Shown: piece by piece, positions 7,804-16,861 of the stretch | How positions within the stretch are numbered: position 1 is the first letter of the stretch | Layout of the letters: each line of letters begins with the position of its first letter | Source of the DNA: Planctomycetota bacterium | Lineage (GTDB): Bacteria; Planctomycetota; UBA1135; GCA-002686595 | DNA length: 58,751 nt | Direction: 5' to 3' | NCBI GenBank assembly: GCA_028823345.1 | Contig: JAPKBR010000021.1 | Coordinates: 1-58,751 of the forward strand | Position numbers and translations under genes: made by a program | Notes under the pieces: model-generated | Seen by the model: only the letters and a program-made list of their open reading frames with translations | Told to the model about the DNA's origin: nothing | The model's database searches: none

Positions 7804-10668
7804 ATGATCCTGGTTCTAGTCCCCCTCCTGTTGCTTCCTGCCCTTTGCCGTCCCCAGACGGAAGAGGTGCGGAGTGTTACCCAAGAGACTCCATCCCCTT
7901 GGGTCTCCTCTTCTTCCCTTGCCTGGCGCGAACTTGGCCCAAGCACCTTCGGTGGGCGCATTGTGGACATAGCTCTGCATCCTACCGACTCATCACACTT
8001 GCTGGTTGCGTCGGCGTCCGGAGGTCTTTGGCGAACGCGAAATTCCGGCACCAATTGGGATTGCATCTTTCAGCATGAGGGCACGATTTCAATTGGTGAC
8101 ATCGCTTGGGATGCGCACGACGACCAGGTGATCTGGGTCGGCACCGGAGAGGCCAACAACCAGCGCAGCTCCTATTGGGGCGACGGTATCTACAAGACCA
8201 CCGATGGGGGCAAGACTTGGAACCTGATGGGCTTGGAAAAGAGCCAGCACATCGGGCGCATCGTGATTCACCCGGGCAATTCCAACGTGGTGTATGTGGC
8301 GGTGCTGGGTCGGCTCTATGGCGCCAACGAAGAGCGCGGCTTGTACAAGACCCGGGATGGGGGAGCGAGTTGGAAGCGTGTGTTGGACACGGGACCGACC
8401 GTGGGTGTTGTTGATCTAGTGCTAGATCCTCTTGACCCGGACACGATCTATGCCGCTTCCTATGAACGTCTGCGTCGGCCCTGGAATTTTGATGGGAACG
8501 GGCCGGGCTCTGGTATTCACAAGTCATCCGACGGGGGTCTTACTTGGAAGCGCCTAACACGTGGGCTTCCCGAGGGCGATATCGGGCGTATTGGACTCGC
8601 GGCTTTCGAGGGCGAGGACGGTCTGATCTTTGCCTCTGTTAGCAATCAAAATCAAGTGGAGGTCGCACCGGATCAAGATCCCACCGTGTCCCTGGAAACC
8701 CGTTTTTCCAAGGGTACATTGACCGTGGTGCGCGCTCCGCGGAAAGGCGGCGCCGGTGAATTAGGCATCAAGGCCAAGGATATTCTGCTGAGTCTCGCTG
8801 GCAATCCCCTGAATAACCAATGGTCCTGGGCGGTGGGCTTGTCGGTGCTCGAACCCGAGCAAGAGGTAGAGTTGGTTTTGCGTCGGGGGGGCGAGGAGGT
8901 CACCTTGGAGGTGACCCGTCGCGCCCTTGATGAGACCATCGATGCGGAGCCCACGATGCGCGACATTGGCGGCGGCGTCTATTGCTCGCAGGATCATGGG
9001 GAAACCTGGACCAAGCGCTCGAACGAACCCGCCGGAGGCAACCCGGCCTACTACTACGGCCAAATTCGCGTGGACCCCCACGACCAGAATCGGCTATATC
9101 TTGCCGGCGTCCCCCTTTATTGGAGCGAAGACGGGGGACACACCTGGAAGAGCAACCGGGCCAGCGGTGTGCATGTGGATCATCACTCGATTGAAGTGGA
9201 CCCAAGAGATCCCAAACGCCTTTGGCTAGGGAACGATGGGGGCTTGCACCTTTCCCATGACCGAGGCGAGACCTGGTACCACTTCGACAATCTGCCCTTG
9301 GCTCAGTTCTACGCCCTTGGGTTGGATGACGGGAATCCCTATCGCGTCTACGGGGGCACCCAGGATAATGGAACTTGGGGAGGTCCTTCAGTATCGAGAA
9401 GCCCACGCGGCATCGGCGCCCATGAATGGGCATCCGTTGGCGGCGGCGATGGGTTTTACGCTCAGATTGAACCGGGCAATCCCGACATCGTCTATGGGGA
9501 GTCCCAATTTGGCTGGATCTATCGCCGGGACCGTGGCGCTTGGACGAGCGCGGGGATTCAACCCAAGGCGCCGGATGGGGAAAAATACCGCTTCAATTGG
9601 AACTCGCCGATTCTGCTATCCCAGCACAACCCACGGCTTCTGTGGTTTGGGGGCAATCGCCTGTTCCGCTCCCTTGACCGTGGAGACCACTGGTCTTTGA
9701 TTACCGATGACCTAACCAGTCAGGACCCGGACAAGATCGCTGGCAATGTGCCCCACTGCACGATTACTTGCATCGCGGAAAGTCCATTCACTCCGGACAC
9801 CTTGATGGTGGGCACCGACGATGGCTTGGTTCAGTTGACCCAGGACGGGGGCCACAGTTGGACGAATCTCACCGGGCTCCTGTCAGGAATGCCCCAGGGT
9901 TGGTGGGTTTCGCGGGTTGTGCTCAGCGAGCACAAGAAGGATCGGGCCTATGTGACCGTTAGCGGTTACCGGGAAGATGACATGCGGCCTTTGGTTTGGC
10001 GCACGGAAGATCTGGGCCAAACCTGGACGCGTTTGGACGAAGGTCTGCCCCAAGTGCCGGTCAACGTCTTGCGCGAGGACCCAAGCCGCGCGGATACCCT
10101 ATACCTGGGGACCGAACTGGGTGTTCTGGTCAGCCTGGATGGGGGCGACACGTGGAATCCCCTGGGCTCTGGTCTACCCACGATTGCTGTGCATGACATT
10201 GCGGTTCAATCGGAAGCACAAGAGTTGGTGCTTGGAACCCACGGCCGAGGATTTTGGGTCTTGGACATTTCGGCTCTGGGTTCTTGGAACGAAGAGATCG
10301 CCGCTGGGCCGGTTCACCTCTTTACCCCGAAGGATCTCGTGCGCTGGGAGAGGCGCTCCGGTGCCTATACCACAGGTCATGCGCACTGGTTCGGATCGAA
10401 CCCCAAACCCGGGGTGGTTCTTCAGGTGCATCTTGCAGAGGATCTGGAAGAGGACGCGGTCAAGCTTGAAATCCTAGACTCCAAGGGCAAACACGTGGCC
10501 CATTTGAAAGTGCCGCACACCCGTGGGTTGCACCGGATTCATTGGAAGGGACCACGTGGGCGCTGGTCCACGGCTCCGTCCGTGGGCGAATACACCGGGG
10601 TTTTGACCTACGGGGATATGGTTCAGAAACGCTCCTTCAGCGTGCTGGCGGATCCCCTCAAGCGTTGA
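7804..10668 (+). CDS. Secreted sortilin/VPS10-like beta-propeller protein with inserted PDZ-like domain
   Basis: The 954-aa protein starts at ATG 7804 with a signal peptide (MILVLVPLLLLPALC, then RPQTEE). An earlier in-frame ATG at 7780 would add eight residues before it. The body is a large propeller with many Asp-box/BNR blades, for example SASGGLWRTRNSGTNW, KTTDGGKTWN, KTRDGGASWK, SSDGGLTWK, SEDGGHTWKS and SLDGGDTWN, typical of the VPS10/sortilin and xyloglucanase-like fold. Between blades, at about residues 285-375, sits a PDZ-like unit (LGIKAKDILLSLAGNPLNNQ, ending RGGEEVTLEVTRR). The C-terminal ~90 residues form an Ig-like domain (VHLAEDLEEDAVKLEILDS). No hydrolase residues are obvious; a protein-binding or glycan-binding role outside the cell is inferred. 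Confidence 0.88.
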   Translation: MILVLVPLLLLPALCRPQTEEVRSVTQETPSPWVSSSSLAWRELGPSTFGGRIVDIALHPTDSSHLLVASASGGLWRTRNSGTNWDCIFQHEGTISIGDIAWDAHDDQVIWVGTGEANNQRSSYWGDGIYKTTDGGKTWNLMGLEKSQHIGRIVIHPGNSNVVYVAVLGRLYGANEERGLYKTRDGGASWKRVLDTGPTVGVVDLVLDPLDPDTIYAASYERLRRPWNFDGNGPGSGIHKSSDGGLTWKRLTRGLPEGDIGRIGLAAFEGEDGLIFASVSNQNQVEVAPDQDPTVSLETRFSKGTLTVVRAPRKGGAGELGIKAKDILLSLAGNPLNNQWSWAVGLSVLEPEQEVELVLRRGGEEVTLEVTRRALDETIDAEPTMRDIGGGVYCSQDHGETWTKRSNEPAGGNPAYYYGQIRVDPHDQNRLYLAGVPLYWSEDGGHTWKSNRASGVHVDHHSIEVDPRDPKRLWLGNDGGLHLSHDRGETWYHFDNLPLAQFYALGLDDGNPYRVYGGTQDNGTWGGPSVSRSPRGIGAHEWASVGGGDGFYAQIEPGNPDIVYGESQFGWIYRRDRGAWTSAGIQPKAPDGEKYRFNWNSPILLSQHNPRLLWFGGNRLFRSLDRGDHWSLITDDLTSQDPDKIAGNVPHCTITCIAESPFTPDTLMVGTDDGLVQLTQDGGHSWTNLTGLLSGMPQGWWVSRVVLSEHKKDRAYVTVSGYREDDMRPLVWRTEDLGQTWTRLDEGLPQVPVNVLREDPSRADTLYLGTELGVLVSLDGGDTWNPLGSGLPTIAVHDIAVQSEAQELVLGTHGRGFWVLDISALGSWNEEIAAGPVHLFTPKDLVRWERRSGAYTTGHAHWFGSNPKPGVVLQVHLAEDLEEDAVKLEILDSKGKHVAHLKVPHTRGLHRIHWKGPRGRWSTAPSVGEYTGVLTYGDMVQKRSFSVLADPLKR

Positions 10669-10799
10669 ACATCGCCCGATTTGCTTGGTGATCATGAAGC
10701 GCAGGCCTATTGGCCAAGGGCGCTGCTAGACTGGCAGCTCGAGCGGCGTTGACTCCCGATGAATCGAGGGCACCCGCACAAATCCCAGCCCAAGGTTTC

Positions 10800-12260
10800 A
10801 TGTCTCCAGTCCCTTCCATTCGTCGCCGTGACATCGGTCGCCTCGCTGCTGCGGGCGCCGCAGCCTATAGCCTACCCGCGTTCCGTTCCCCAAGGCCATC
10901 CGACGAGATCCGCGTGGGCTGTGTGGGAATTCGCAGTCGAGGCAACGCTCACATCGGCGGTTTTTCAGGGGTCCCCGGTGTCAAGGTCGTAGCCCTTTGC
11001 GATGTGGACGAGGGTGTTCTCAATCAGCGCCTTAAGGAGGCCGCAGAGAAGGGGCGTCCCGCTGTGGGTTACACGGATCTGCGAAAGATGCTTGAGGACA
11101 AGAACATCGACGTGATTTCCTTGGCGACGCCGAATCACTTGCATGCCTTACAGACCATTTGGGCTTGTCAGGCGGGCAAGCATGTCTACGTGGAGAAACC
11201 GATCTCCCACAATGTTTGGGAAGGGCGTCAGGTGGTGCGCGCCGCGCGTAAGTATGGGCGTATCGTGCAAGCGGGCACCCAGTCGCGCTCGGCCAAGGGC
11301 ATTGCCGATGGGATCAATTGGATCCAGGGAGGCAACCTGGGGAAGATCACCCACGCTTGGGGCACTTGCTTTAAGCCGCGCACGTCCATCGGCAAGGTCG
11401 ACGGACCCCAATCGATTCCCGCGAACATCCACTGGGATTTGTACTGCGGTCCCCGCGGGGTCTCGCCCCTGGTGCGTCGTCAACTGCACTATGACTGGCA
11501 CTGGCAAATGGCGACGGGCAACGGGGACTTGGGCAACCAGGGCATTCATCAGGTGGACCAATGCCGTTGGGGTCTCGGGGAAACAGCACTTGCCCCCAAG
11601 GTCTTTTCCGTGGGCGGGCGCTTTGGCTATGACGACGACGGAGACAGCCCCAACACCCAGTTCATTTGTCTGGACTATGAGGCCGCGCCTTTGATTTTTG
11701 AAGTGCGTGGTTTGCCCCGGGATAAAGCGGCTCAATCCAAGAACTGGGGCGGCTCCATGGATCGCCGTAAGGGCTCGGCCATTGGCGCTACGATTCACAC
11801 GGAAGGTGGCTACTTGCACATTCCCAACTACTCATCGTCCCAGGCCTATGACCTGGAAGGGAAGAAGGTCCAAGAGTGGAGCGGTGCGAGCAATCACTTC
11901 GCCAACTTTATCGACGCCGTCCGTGCGGGGGATCCCGGCAAGTTGAACGGCGGCATTGAGGAAGGCCACCTGTCTAGCGCCCTATGTCACATGGGGCTCG
12001 ACTCTCACAAGTTAGGCAAGACTGCCAGTCGCGAAGAGATCCAAGCTGCGGTCAGCGGTCATGCCCACGGGAGCAGTGGGTTCGAGCGGATCTGCGCTCA
12101 TCTGGACGCGAATGGAGTGGATGCGGCAGCGCATCCGGCGACCTTGGGGCGGCCCTTGGAACTGGATCCTAAGACCGAGCTCTATTTGGATGATGATCAA
12201 GCCAATGCGCTGGCTCGTGGAACTTATGCCCCGGGCTTTGAGGTGCCGGAGGATGTCTAA
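10800..12260 (+). CDS. Tat-exported Gfo/Idh/MocA-family oxidoreductase
   Basis: The 486-aa product begins MSPVPSIRRRDIGRLAAAGA, a twin-arginine-type signal, so ATG 10800 is preferred over a start 30 codons upstream. The Rossmann segment follows (IRVGCVGIRSRGNAHIGGFS), then VVALCDVD and the conserved VEKPISHNVWEGRQ lysine motif. The substrate-domain motif is GNGDLGNQGIHQVDQCRW, with the His expected in catalysis. Planctomycetes encode many such exported NAD(P)-dependent dehydrogenases, probably acting on sugars or inositols, with the cofactor bound before Tat export. The gene overlaps the next by 8 nt, so it is co-expressed with a LamG-like lipoprotein. Confidence 0.93.
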   Translation: MSPVPSIRRRDIGRLAAAGAAAYSLPAFRSPRPSDEIRVGCVGIRSRGNAHIGGFSGVPGVKVVALCDVDEGVLNQRLKEAAEKGRPAVGYTDLRKMLEDKNIDVISLATPNHLHALQTIWACQAGKHVYVEKPISHNVWEGRQVVRAARKYGRIVQAGTQSRSAKGIADGINWIQGGNLGKITHAWGTCFKPRTSIGKVDGPQSIPANIHWDLYCGPRGVSPLVRRQLHYDWHWQMATGNGDLGNQGIHQVDQCRWGLGETALAPKVFSVGGRFGYDDDGDSPNTQFICLDYEAAPLIFEVRGLPRDKAAQSKNWGGSMDRRKGSAIGATIHTEGGYLHIPNYSSSQAYDLEGKKVQEWSGASNHFANFIDAVRAGDPGKLNGGIEEGHLSSALCHMGLDSHKLGKTASREEIQAAVSGHAHGSSGFERICAHLDANGVDAAAHPATLGRPLELDPKTELYLDDDQANALARGTYAPGFEVPEDV

Positions 12261-12921
12261 GAATGGCTGGCTTTTACTTTGCCTCCTGGGAGCCTGCGCG
12301 GGATCGGATCCGGCCGTTGTTCTAGCGACGGTTCCAGGGGGGGGCGGTCTGGAACAAGACCTTGCTGCGTTTGACTTCAGCGAAGAGGACGCTTGGTCTT
12401 TGCAACAAAGCAATTCCGCCCATGGGGGCGAACTGAGTCAATGGCTTGAGTTGAGTGCGGACGCTCCGGCTCAAGCCTACGCGCCGCCTCACCGTTCCCC
12501 CCATCGCTTAGCTCTTTTGAAGGAGCCCGTTGTGGGGGACTTTCGCCTGGAATTTGACGCCATGTCCACCGGGCGCAGTTATGGCCACCGGGATCTGTGC
12601 GTATTTTTTGCTTGGACCGATCCCGCGCGGTTTCATTACTTGCATATGGCACCGAGTCCAGATGAACGTGCTCATAATCTGTTCCTGGTGGACAACGCCG
12701 CGCGTCGTTCCCTGGCCCCGGTATTCGCCAAGGGCCTTGCTTGGCCCGATGATACCTGGATTCACCTGGTGATCGAGCGACGTGGCAACCAGGTGGTGGT
12801 CTTAGCGGACGGAGTCGAAGTCCTGTCCAGCGATCAGGTAGTCCTAGGATCCGGTCGCGTGGGCGTGGGCTCCTTTGATGACTCGGGTCGCTTCGCCAAC
12901 ATGACCTTGCAAGAACTCTAA
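12253..12921 (+). CDS. Lipoprotein with LamG/DUF1080-like jellyroll
   Basis: The 222-aa protein starts at ATG 12253 inside the end of the oxidoreductase gene. MSKNGWLLLCLLGACAG carries a lipobox (LGAC), so it is probably anchored in a membrane. The rest is a beta-sandwich like the DUF1080 (3-keto-disaccharide hydrolase) and LamG folds: FRLEFDAMSTGRSYGHRDLC, FFAWTDPARFHYLHMAP, and WIHLVIERRGNQVVVLADG. It may bind or hydrolyse the product of the upstream dehydrogenase: 3-keto sugars are cleaved by DUF1080 enzymes in other bacteria. Catalytic residues cannot be assigned by eye, and a pure carbohydrate-binding role is possible. Confidence 0.82.
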   Translation: MSKNGWLLLCLLGACAGSDPAVVLATVPGGGGLEQDLAAFDFSEEDAWSLQQSNSAHGGELSQWLELSADAPAQAYAPPHRSPHRLALLKEPVVGDFRLEFDAMSTGRSYGHRDLCVFFAWTDPARFHYLHMAPSPDERAHNLFLVDNAARRSLAPVFAKGLAWPDDTWIHLVIERRGNQVVVLADGVEVLSSDQVVLGSGRVGVGSFDDSGRFANMTLQEL

Positions 12922-12955
12922 GTGCGGACTTTGGCCCATGTGTTCACCGGGGGGA

Positions 12956-13072
12956 ACCGATGGGCTTTTGATGATCGCCTCCTTGAACGAATGGAGCGAG
13001 GGCCATTACTTGGAGCCTGACCAGCGTTTTGGTTATGGCTGGCTTGAGGCCCTAAAGGCCGCGCTTCAGTGA
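12956..13072 (+). pseudogene. C-terminal remnant of a GH99-like (WbsX-type) glycoside hydrolase
   Basis: Between the lipoprotein and the convergent sulfatase, frame 2 reads LLMIASLNEWSEGHYLEP, then DQRFGYGWLEALKAALQ and a TGA at 13070-13072. The pattern IASxNEWxEGxxLEPDxxxGYxxLEAL is the C-terminal signature I know from GH99-like and WbsX-type proteins, where the NEW-EG stretch lies at the active-site end of the barrel. Only about 35 matching residues remain and nothing upstream continues the barrel, so this is a relic of a deleted gene. Its last bases overlap the stop of the minus-strand sulfatase. Confidence 0.55.
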
Positions 13073-15039
13073 TCGCCGCCTTGGCCGTAGCCGATGGCGT
13101 CCAAGAGGGCTTGGGTTGCTTCCCCAGCGCGGGAATGGGTCAGTGGCGCACGCGCTGCGGATTCGGCTATGTGGGCTTGCAGAATGGCCAGCATGCGGGT
13201 CACGCGCGCAGGTTGGGTGTCCGCGAGGTTGCGCATGGCCTTTGGGTCGGCGCCTAGGTCGAACAGGCGAAACTCCCCGTCCTCGGTGGGCTCCCGGCTG
13301 TTCCATGGGCGGCCCTTGGGGCACCAGTGCAAGACCCAGGCCCCATCACGCATCCCGTAAATGGGCACGTCCCGTTGGCCTTTCCAATAGCCGTCTTGGG
13401 TTTGAAAGAACACGGGCTCGTTGGGAATGTCGTTGGGATTCAGCAGCAAGGGCTCACCTCCGGAACCGAGAGCTTCCGCCCCGCCCAGGGTAGCCAGGGT
13501 AGTCGCCACCAAGCGCGTGCTGAGGGGCGTTGCCACCCGGCCCACGGGGACGCCCGGACCCGAAAGGATCAAGGGCACATGAATGAGCTCGGGCCACAGA
13601 TCGTGCCCATGGGTCAGGTTTTGATGGTCGAGCAATTCTTCCCCGTGATCCGCGGTGAAGAGGATGACCGTGTTTCCATCCAGACCCCAGGCCTCCAACT
13701 GATCGAGCAAGACCCCCAGCCAATGGTCCCCAGTGTGCACGCAGGCATCATAGGCATCTGAAAACCAAGCCTCCATCTCTGCTGGCACGAGAGCTTCGAC
13801 TTCGGGTAGGCCATTCTTGCCTTCCTTGGCCCTTAGCTGAATCGCAAAGGCCCGGTCCTGCATGCTCATGGGCGGGAACTTTGGCTTGGAACTACCCGTG
13901 AAGGCCTCCATGTCCGCGGGGCGTGTTTTGTAGGGCAGGTGTGGATCCTGCAGGTGCAGGTAGAGGAAGAAGCGAAATCCCTTGTTCTTGTCGAGCCAGG
14001 CTAGGGCATCGGGGACAACGCGATCACTCTTGACGGACTTGTCCGTTCCCCAAAAGTGCTCGAAGCCCTGGTGGAAATTGTGATCCTCGGTGATCAGTGG
14101 GTTGCCCGAAAAACCGGCGGTGGTGAAGCCCGCTTGTTGCAGGACCTCTGGCAGGGTCTTCACCTGGTGGGGCACAAAGCCCGTGCGTTTCCCTAGGACT
14201 CCATGGGCGTTTGGGTCGAGGCCGGTCAAGAGCGAGGTGGCGGCGGGCCAAGTCCAAGAGCAAGTGGACCAGGCCTCCTCAAACACCAGGCCACGGGCGG
14301 CGAGTCGTTCCGCCTGGGGAGTCGTGGGGCGCCCATAACCATAGGGCGTCATGCGATCCGCCCGCTGGGTGTCCATCACGATCAGGATCAGGTTTGGGCG
14401 CTCGGGGCTGGCTACCGTTCGCGGGCGTTTGGCCTCCGCAAGCACCGCGAGTTCTCCCCAGCCTACCCGCACGTCGCTGGTGCTGATTCCATTGGGGAGT
14501 GCGCCGATGAGACGCGTGCCCAGGGTCAGGGTTTGGCCGGGCCCCAGAGCAAAACGGCTGGGGGGGATGCGGCGCCACTGATTGATCGGGATCTTTGTGT
14601 CGTGGACTTGGCTGGGGCCCCGGGGGTGCAAGCTGATTTGCTCTTGGAAGCACACCTTGCCGTCGATGGAAGCGCTGAATTCCACGGTCAAGGGCCCGGC
14701 ATCTTGCTTGCTGAGTTTGCGGGCGCACAAGAAGTGAAGTCCCGCCGCGCCGGATAAGTACCCCGCGGGGGCATCGGCGGGGAGCTGTAGTTCTTGGCTC
14801 GCGCCAAGTTCCATACAAAGGGCCAATTTATCCGCGCTGTCCGTGCCTTGACTAAGGCTGGGGGTGAGCAATTCTGGTTTTGCCGCACCCGACAGCCAGC
14901 CGGGATTGCTGACTAGATCAAGGGCTTGACTGCGGATCACCATATGGGGCATGGGATCAGCGCAACTGGGTAAACCAATCAAGAGGACCGCTGCGGCGAT
15001 CATCAACAAGGAGAGTGGCCTGCGCAATTCTCTAGTCAT
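13066..15039 (-). CDS. Sulfatase-fold lipoprotein lacking the formylglycine cysteine
   Basis: The 657-aa protein starts MTRELRRPLSLLMIAAAVLL and has a lipobox ending LPSC (Cys26). Residues ~30-205 form an all-beta N-terminal domain I do not recognise. Residues ~215-645 are an alkaline-phosphatase/sulfatase-superfamily domain: LILIVMDTQRADRM (metal Asp), LYLHLQDPHLPYKT, ILFTADHGEEL and a downstream LTHGHDLWPE. At the nucleophile position, where sulfatases have C/S-x-P-x-R, it reads T263-W-P-A-A before TSLLTG, so a formylglycine cannot form. The activity may therefore be a phosphatase, phosphodiesterase or transferase using Thr. The start overlaps the end of the upstream DUF6807 gene by 8 nt. 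Confidence 0.88.
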   Translation of the reverse strand: MTRELRRPLSLLMIAAAVLLIGLPSCADPMPHMVIRSQALDLVSNPGWLSGAAKPELLTPSLSQGTDSADKLALCMELGASQELQLPADAPAGYLSGAAGLHFLCARKLSKQDAGPLTVEFSASIDGKVCFQEQISLHPRGPSQVHDTKIPINQWRRIPPSRFALGPGQTLTLGTRLIGALPNGISTSDVRVGWGELAVLAEAKRPRTVASPERPNLILIVMDTQRADRMTPYGYGRPTTPQAERLAARGLVFEEAWSTCSWTWPAATSLLTGLDPNAHGVLGKRTGFVPHQVKTLPEVLQQAGFTTAGFSGNPLITEDHNFHQGFEHFWGTDKSVKSDRVVPDALAWLDKNKGFRFFLYLHLQDPHLPYKTRPADMEAFTGSSKPKFPPMSMQDRAFAIQLRAKEGKNGLPEVEALVPAEMEAWFSDAYDACVHTGDHWLGVLLDQLEAWGLDGNTVILFTADHGEELLDHQNLTHGHDLWPELIHVPLILSGPGVPVGRVATPLSTRLVATTLATLGGAEALGSGGEPLLLNPNDIPNEPVFFQTQDGYWKGQRDVPIYGMRDGAWVLHWCPKGRPWNSREPTEDGEFRLFDLGADPKAMRNLADTQPARVTRMLAILQAHIAESAARAPLTHSRAGEATQALLDAIGYGQGGDH

Positions 15040-16003
15040 CGGACTTGGGTGTTTCGTGGGCAGTCATACCCCGTTGAAAACGGTCCAAGGAGTCTTTGTT
15101 GCGCGCTCCACGGCTGAGTAGAACTCGGTGATGGAAAGTGATCGATCCCTTTGGAGCGATGGTTAGATTCCCAGCATCTTTCTTGGCCTGTTCAAAAGAG
15201 TGCAGCCCAAAGGGATTCGCCGCCACCAAGCCATAGGTTCGCGCGTGCCAGTGGGTAGGGGAGCGTGGATTCTCTTTGTGATCAAAGAGGGTCACGGTGT
15301 AGATCTCGCCTTGCACCTTTCCCGTACTGGAAACCCAGCGAGCGCGCTTGCCCCAGGCGTCCTTGTTTTGAACCCCTTCGGAATTGATCAGAGTACCCTT
15401 GGCGTGCTTGCCCTCCACGCGCAGGGCGGGTGCTAGGCGCAGGGCAAACGTGCCTTCTTTGGTATCACCCAGCACCACCGGTTTCTCGGGCGCGGTCCAG
15501 GTGCAGGTCACGTCAATCCAACGGTCCCGGGCATGTCCACCAAAGGACAGGACACGTTCTTCGTGCAGAACCACCGAGTTATCCGGGGCGATCCAATTCA
15601 GAGGTAGATGGATGCGCTTCGAGGTGTTGCTTCCTTCGATGCGGATCTTTCCCGCCAAGCGGATCTTGGCCGCCGGATCGTGCCAAAAATCCACGCCGTT
15701 GACCCGGCCATGGGCGACCCACATGGATTGGTGGTGAGGGTGATCATGGCTCTCAAGGTCTCCTGGCTCCATGGGGAAGCCGCGTGTCAGGGGCGCCCCA
15801 CCAGGGCCGAGCAACGGGTAAAGAAAAGGGATACGCCCCCCAAGGTTCACCCGGGTGAAGGGCTCGCCAGAGATGGTGATGTGCAGCTGGTCCTTTTCGC
15901 GGAGCACCTGTACCTCGCCCAGGGGAGGCCCGGGGGAAATGTCCTTGGGGGGTGTGGATTGCACGCAGGGCAGGAACGCGCTGACAAGAAGGGGAAAAAG
16001 CAC
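15032..16003 (-). CDS. DUF6807 (PmoA-like) lipoprotein
   Basis: The family hallmark HHQSMWVAHGRVNGVDFW is present, along with ESHDHPH before it and the beta-rich remainder (WIDVTCTWTAPEKPVV, HWHARTYGLVAANPFGLHSF) typical of DUF6807, a galactose-mutarotase-like fold common in planctomycetes. I choose GTG at 16003 because it yields MLFPLLVSAFLPCVQSTPP, a compact lipoprotein signal with a Cys. The longer frame to 16129 would run into the divergent cupin gene. DUF6807 proteins are often next to sulfatases and Gfo/Idh dehydrogenases in polysaccharide regions; their biochemical role is unknown to me. It overlaps the downstream sulfatase gene by 8 nt. Confidence 0.85.
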   Translation of the reverse strand: MLFPLLVSAFLPCVQSTPPKDISPGPPLGEVQVLREKDQLHITISGEPFTRVNLGGRIPFLYPLLGPGGAPLTRGFPMEPGDLESHDHPHHQSMWVAHGRVNGVDFWHDPAAKIRLAGKIRIEGSNTSKRIHLPLNWIAPDNSVVLHEERVLSFGGHARDRWIDVTCTWTAPEKPVVLGDTKEGTFALRLAPALRVEGKHAKGTLINSEGVQNKDAWGKRARWVSSTGKVQGEIYTVTLFDHKENPRSPTHWHARTYGLVAANPFGLHSFEQAKKDAGNLTIAPKGSITFHHRVLLSRGARNKDSLDRFQRGMTAHETPKSDD

Positions 16004-16027
16004 GGATCCAGGGTATCCTTTTGGCCT

Positions 16028-16861
16028 GTGATTCTGTGTGCCCGATCTTCCGATGGGGCGGCGGGCTTGGTGCCCATCGCCTCGGCCCTTGAAAAGAACG
16101 CGCCCGGGTACCGTCTGTCCTGGTGGCAAGGGGGGCTCGATGCGCAGGGTTCGAGCCGCGTCGCCTTCGTTCAGGAAGGGGCAGGGGATGGGGTGATCGC
16201 CGGGGAGGGGCGTGGCCTCTGCCGGGGAGATGTGCTCGTGCTGCCGCCCGGTTTAGATTTGAGGGCGAGCGGATTGGCGGGTCTATGCGTGGCCTTGCCC
16301 GAGGGTACGGATGTGGCCCACTTGCCCCGGTTCCTCCGCCCCGACCATGATCCTGGGTTTGCCGACCAACCGGGCGGTTGCGCCGAAGATGAAAAGGCCT
16401 ATCGCCGAATCCTGTTGACCTGGGATCGGGAGAATGGGCCCCATGAGTTGCGTGCCCTCAACTGCCATCGTGTTCGCATGTGGGATTCCCTCAGTCACTA
16501 CCACGATCCAGTGAATGGCTTCGATGAGTTCTATCTGGTGCAAGGCGTCGAGCCCGGGGCAAAGATTTTGAGTGGCCCTGCGGAGCCGGTCGTAAGCGAA
16601 GAGGCCGTCGATGGGGAATCTGCCAGGGGTTTGCTGCAGGCCATGACCCCTCGGGTGGGAGACTTGATCCACATCCCAAGGGGCACGGTTCACCGGGCCC
16701 TTGGAGGCGTTTTAGCCCAGGTGATCACGGTTCCAGGTTTTGTGCCCGGCGCGGAAATCGGAGTCGACCATCACCTGCGACGGATTGGTGAACGCTTAGG
16801 GTTGGATGCTACATCCCTTCCATACCGAGAGGCTTCGAGCACGGGCCCGGTGGTGAGATGA
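16028..16861 (+). CDS. Cupin-domain protein
   Basis: The protein of about 277 aa has a C-terminal cupin: HYHDPVNGFDEFYLVQG supplies the first motif (two His and a Glu), and GDLIHIPRGTVHRALGG supplies the second with the closing His. The N-terminal ~110 residues include a second, degenerate cupin-like half (RGDVLVLPPGLDLRASGL). GTG at 16028 is the likely start because the upstream frame runs antisense through the divergent lipoprotein gene. That leaves only 24 bp between the two divergent starts. The stop overlaps the following ATG by 4 nt. The substrate is unknown; small-molecule binding or sugar isomerisation fits the fold. Confidence 0.75.
   Translation: MILCARSSDGAAGLVPIASALEKNAPGYRLSWWQGGLDAQGSSRVAFVQEGAGDGVIAGEGRGLCRGDVLVLPPGLDLRASGLAGLCVALPEGTDVAHLPRFLRPDHDPGFADQPGGCAEDEKAYRRILLTWDRENGPHELRALNCHRVRMWDSLSHYHDPVNGFDEFYLVQGVEPGAKILSGPAEPVVSEEAVDGESARGLLQAMTPRVGDLIHIPRGTVHRALGGVLAQVITVPGFVPGAEIGVDHHLRRIGERLGLDATSLPYREASSTGPVVR

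Noticed and set aside
15608..16027. Long N-terminal extension of the cupin frame
   Set aside because: It runs antisense through the lipoprotein signal and family core of the DUF6807 gene; the cupin product is complete from GTG 16028.
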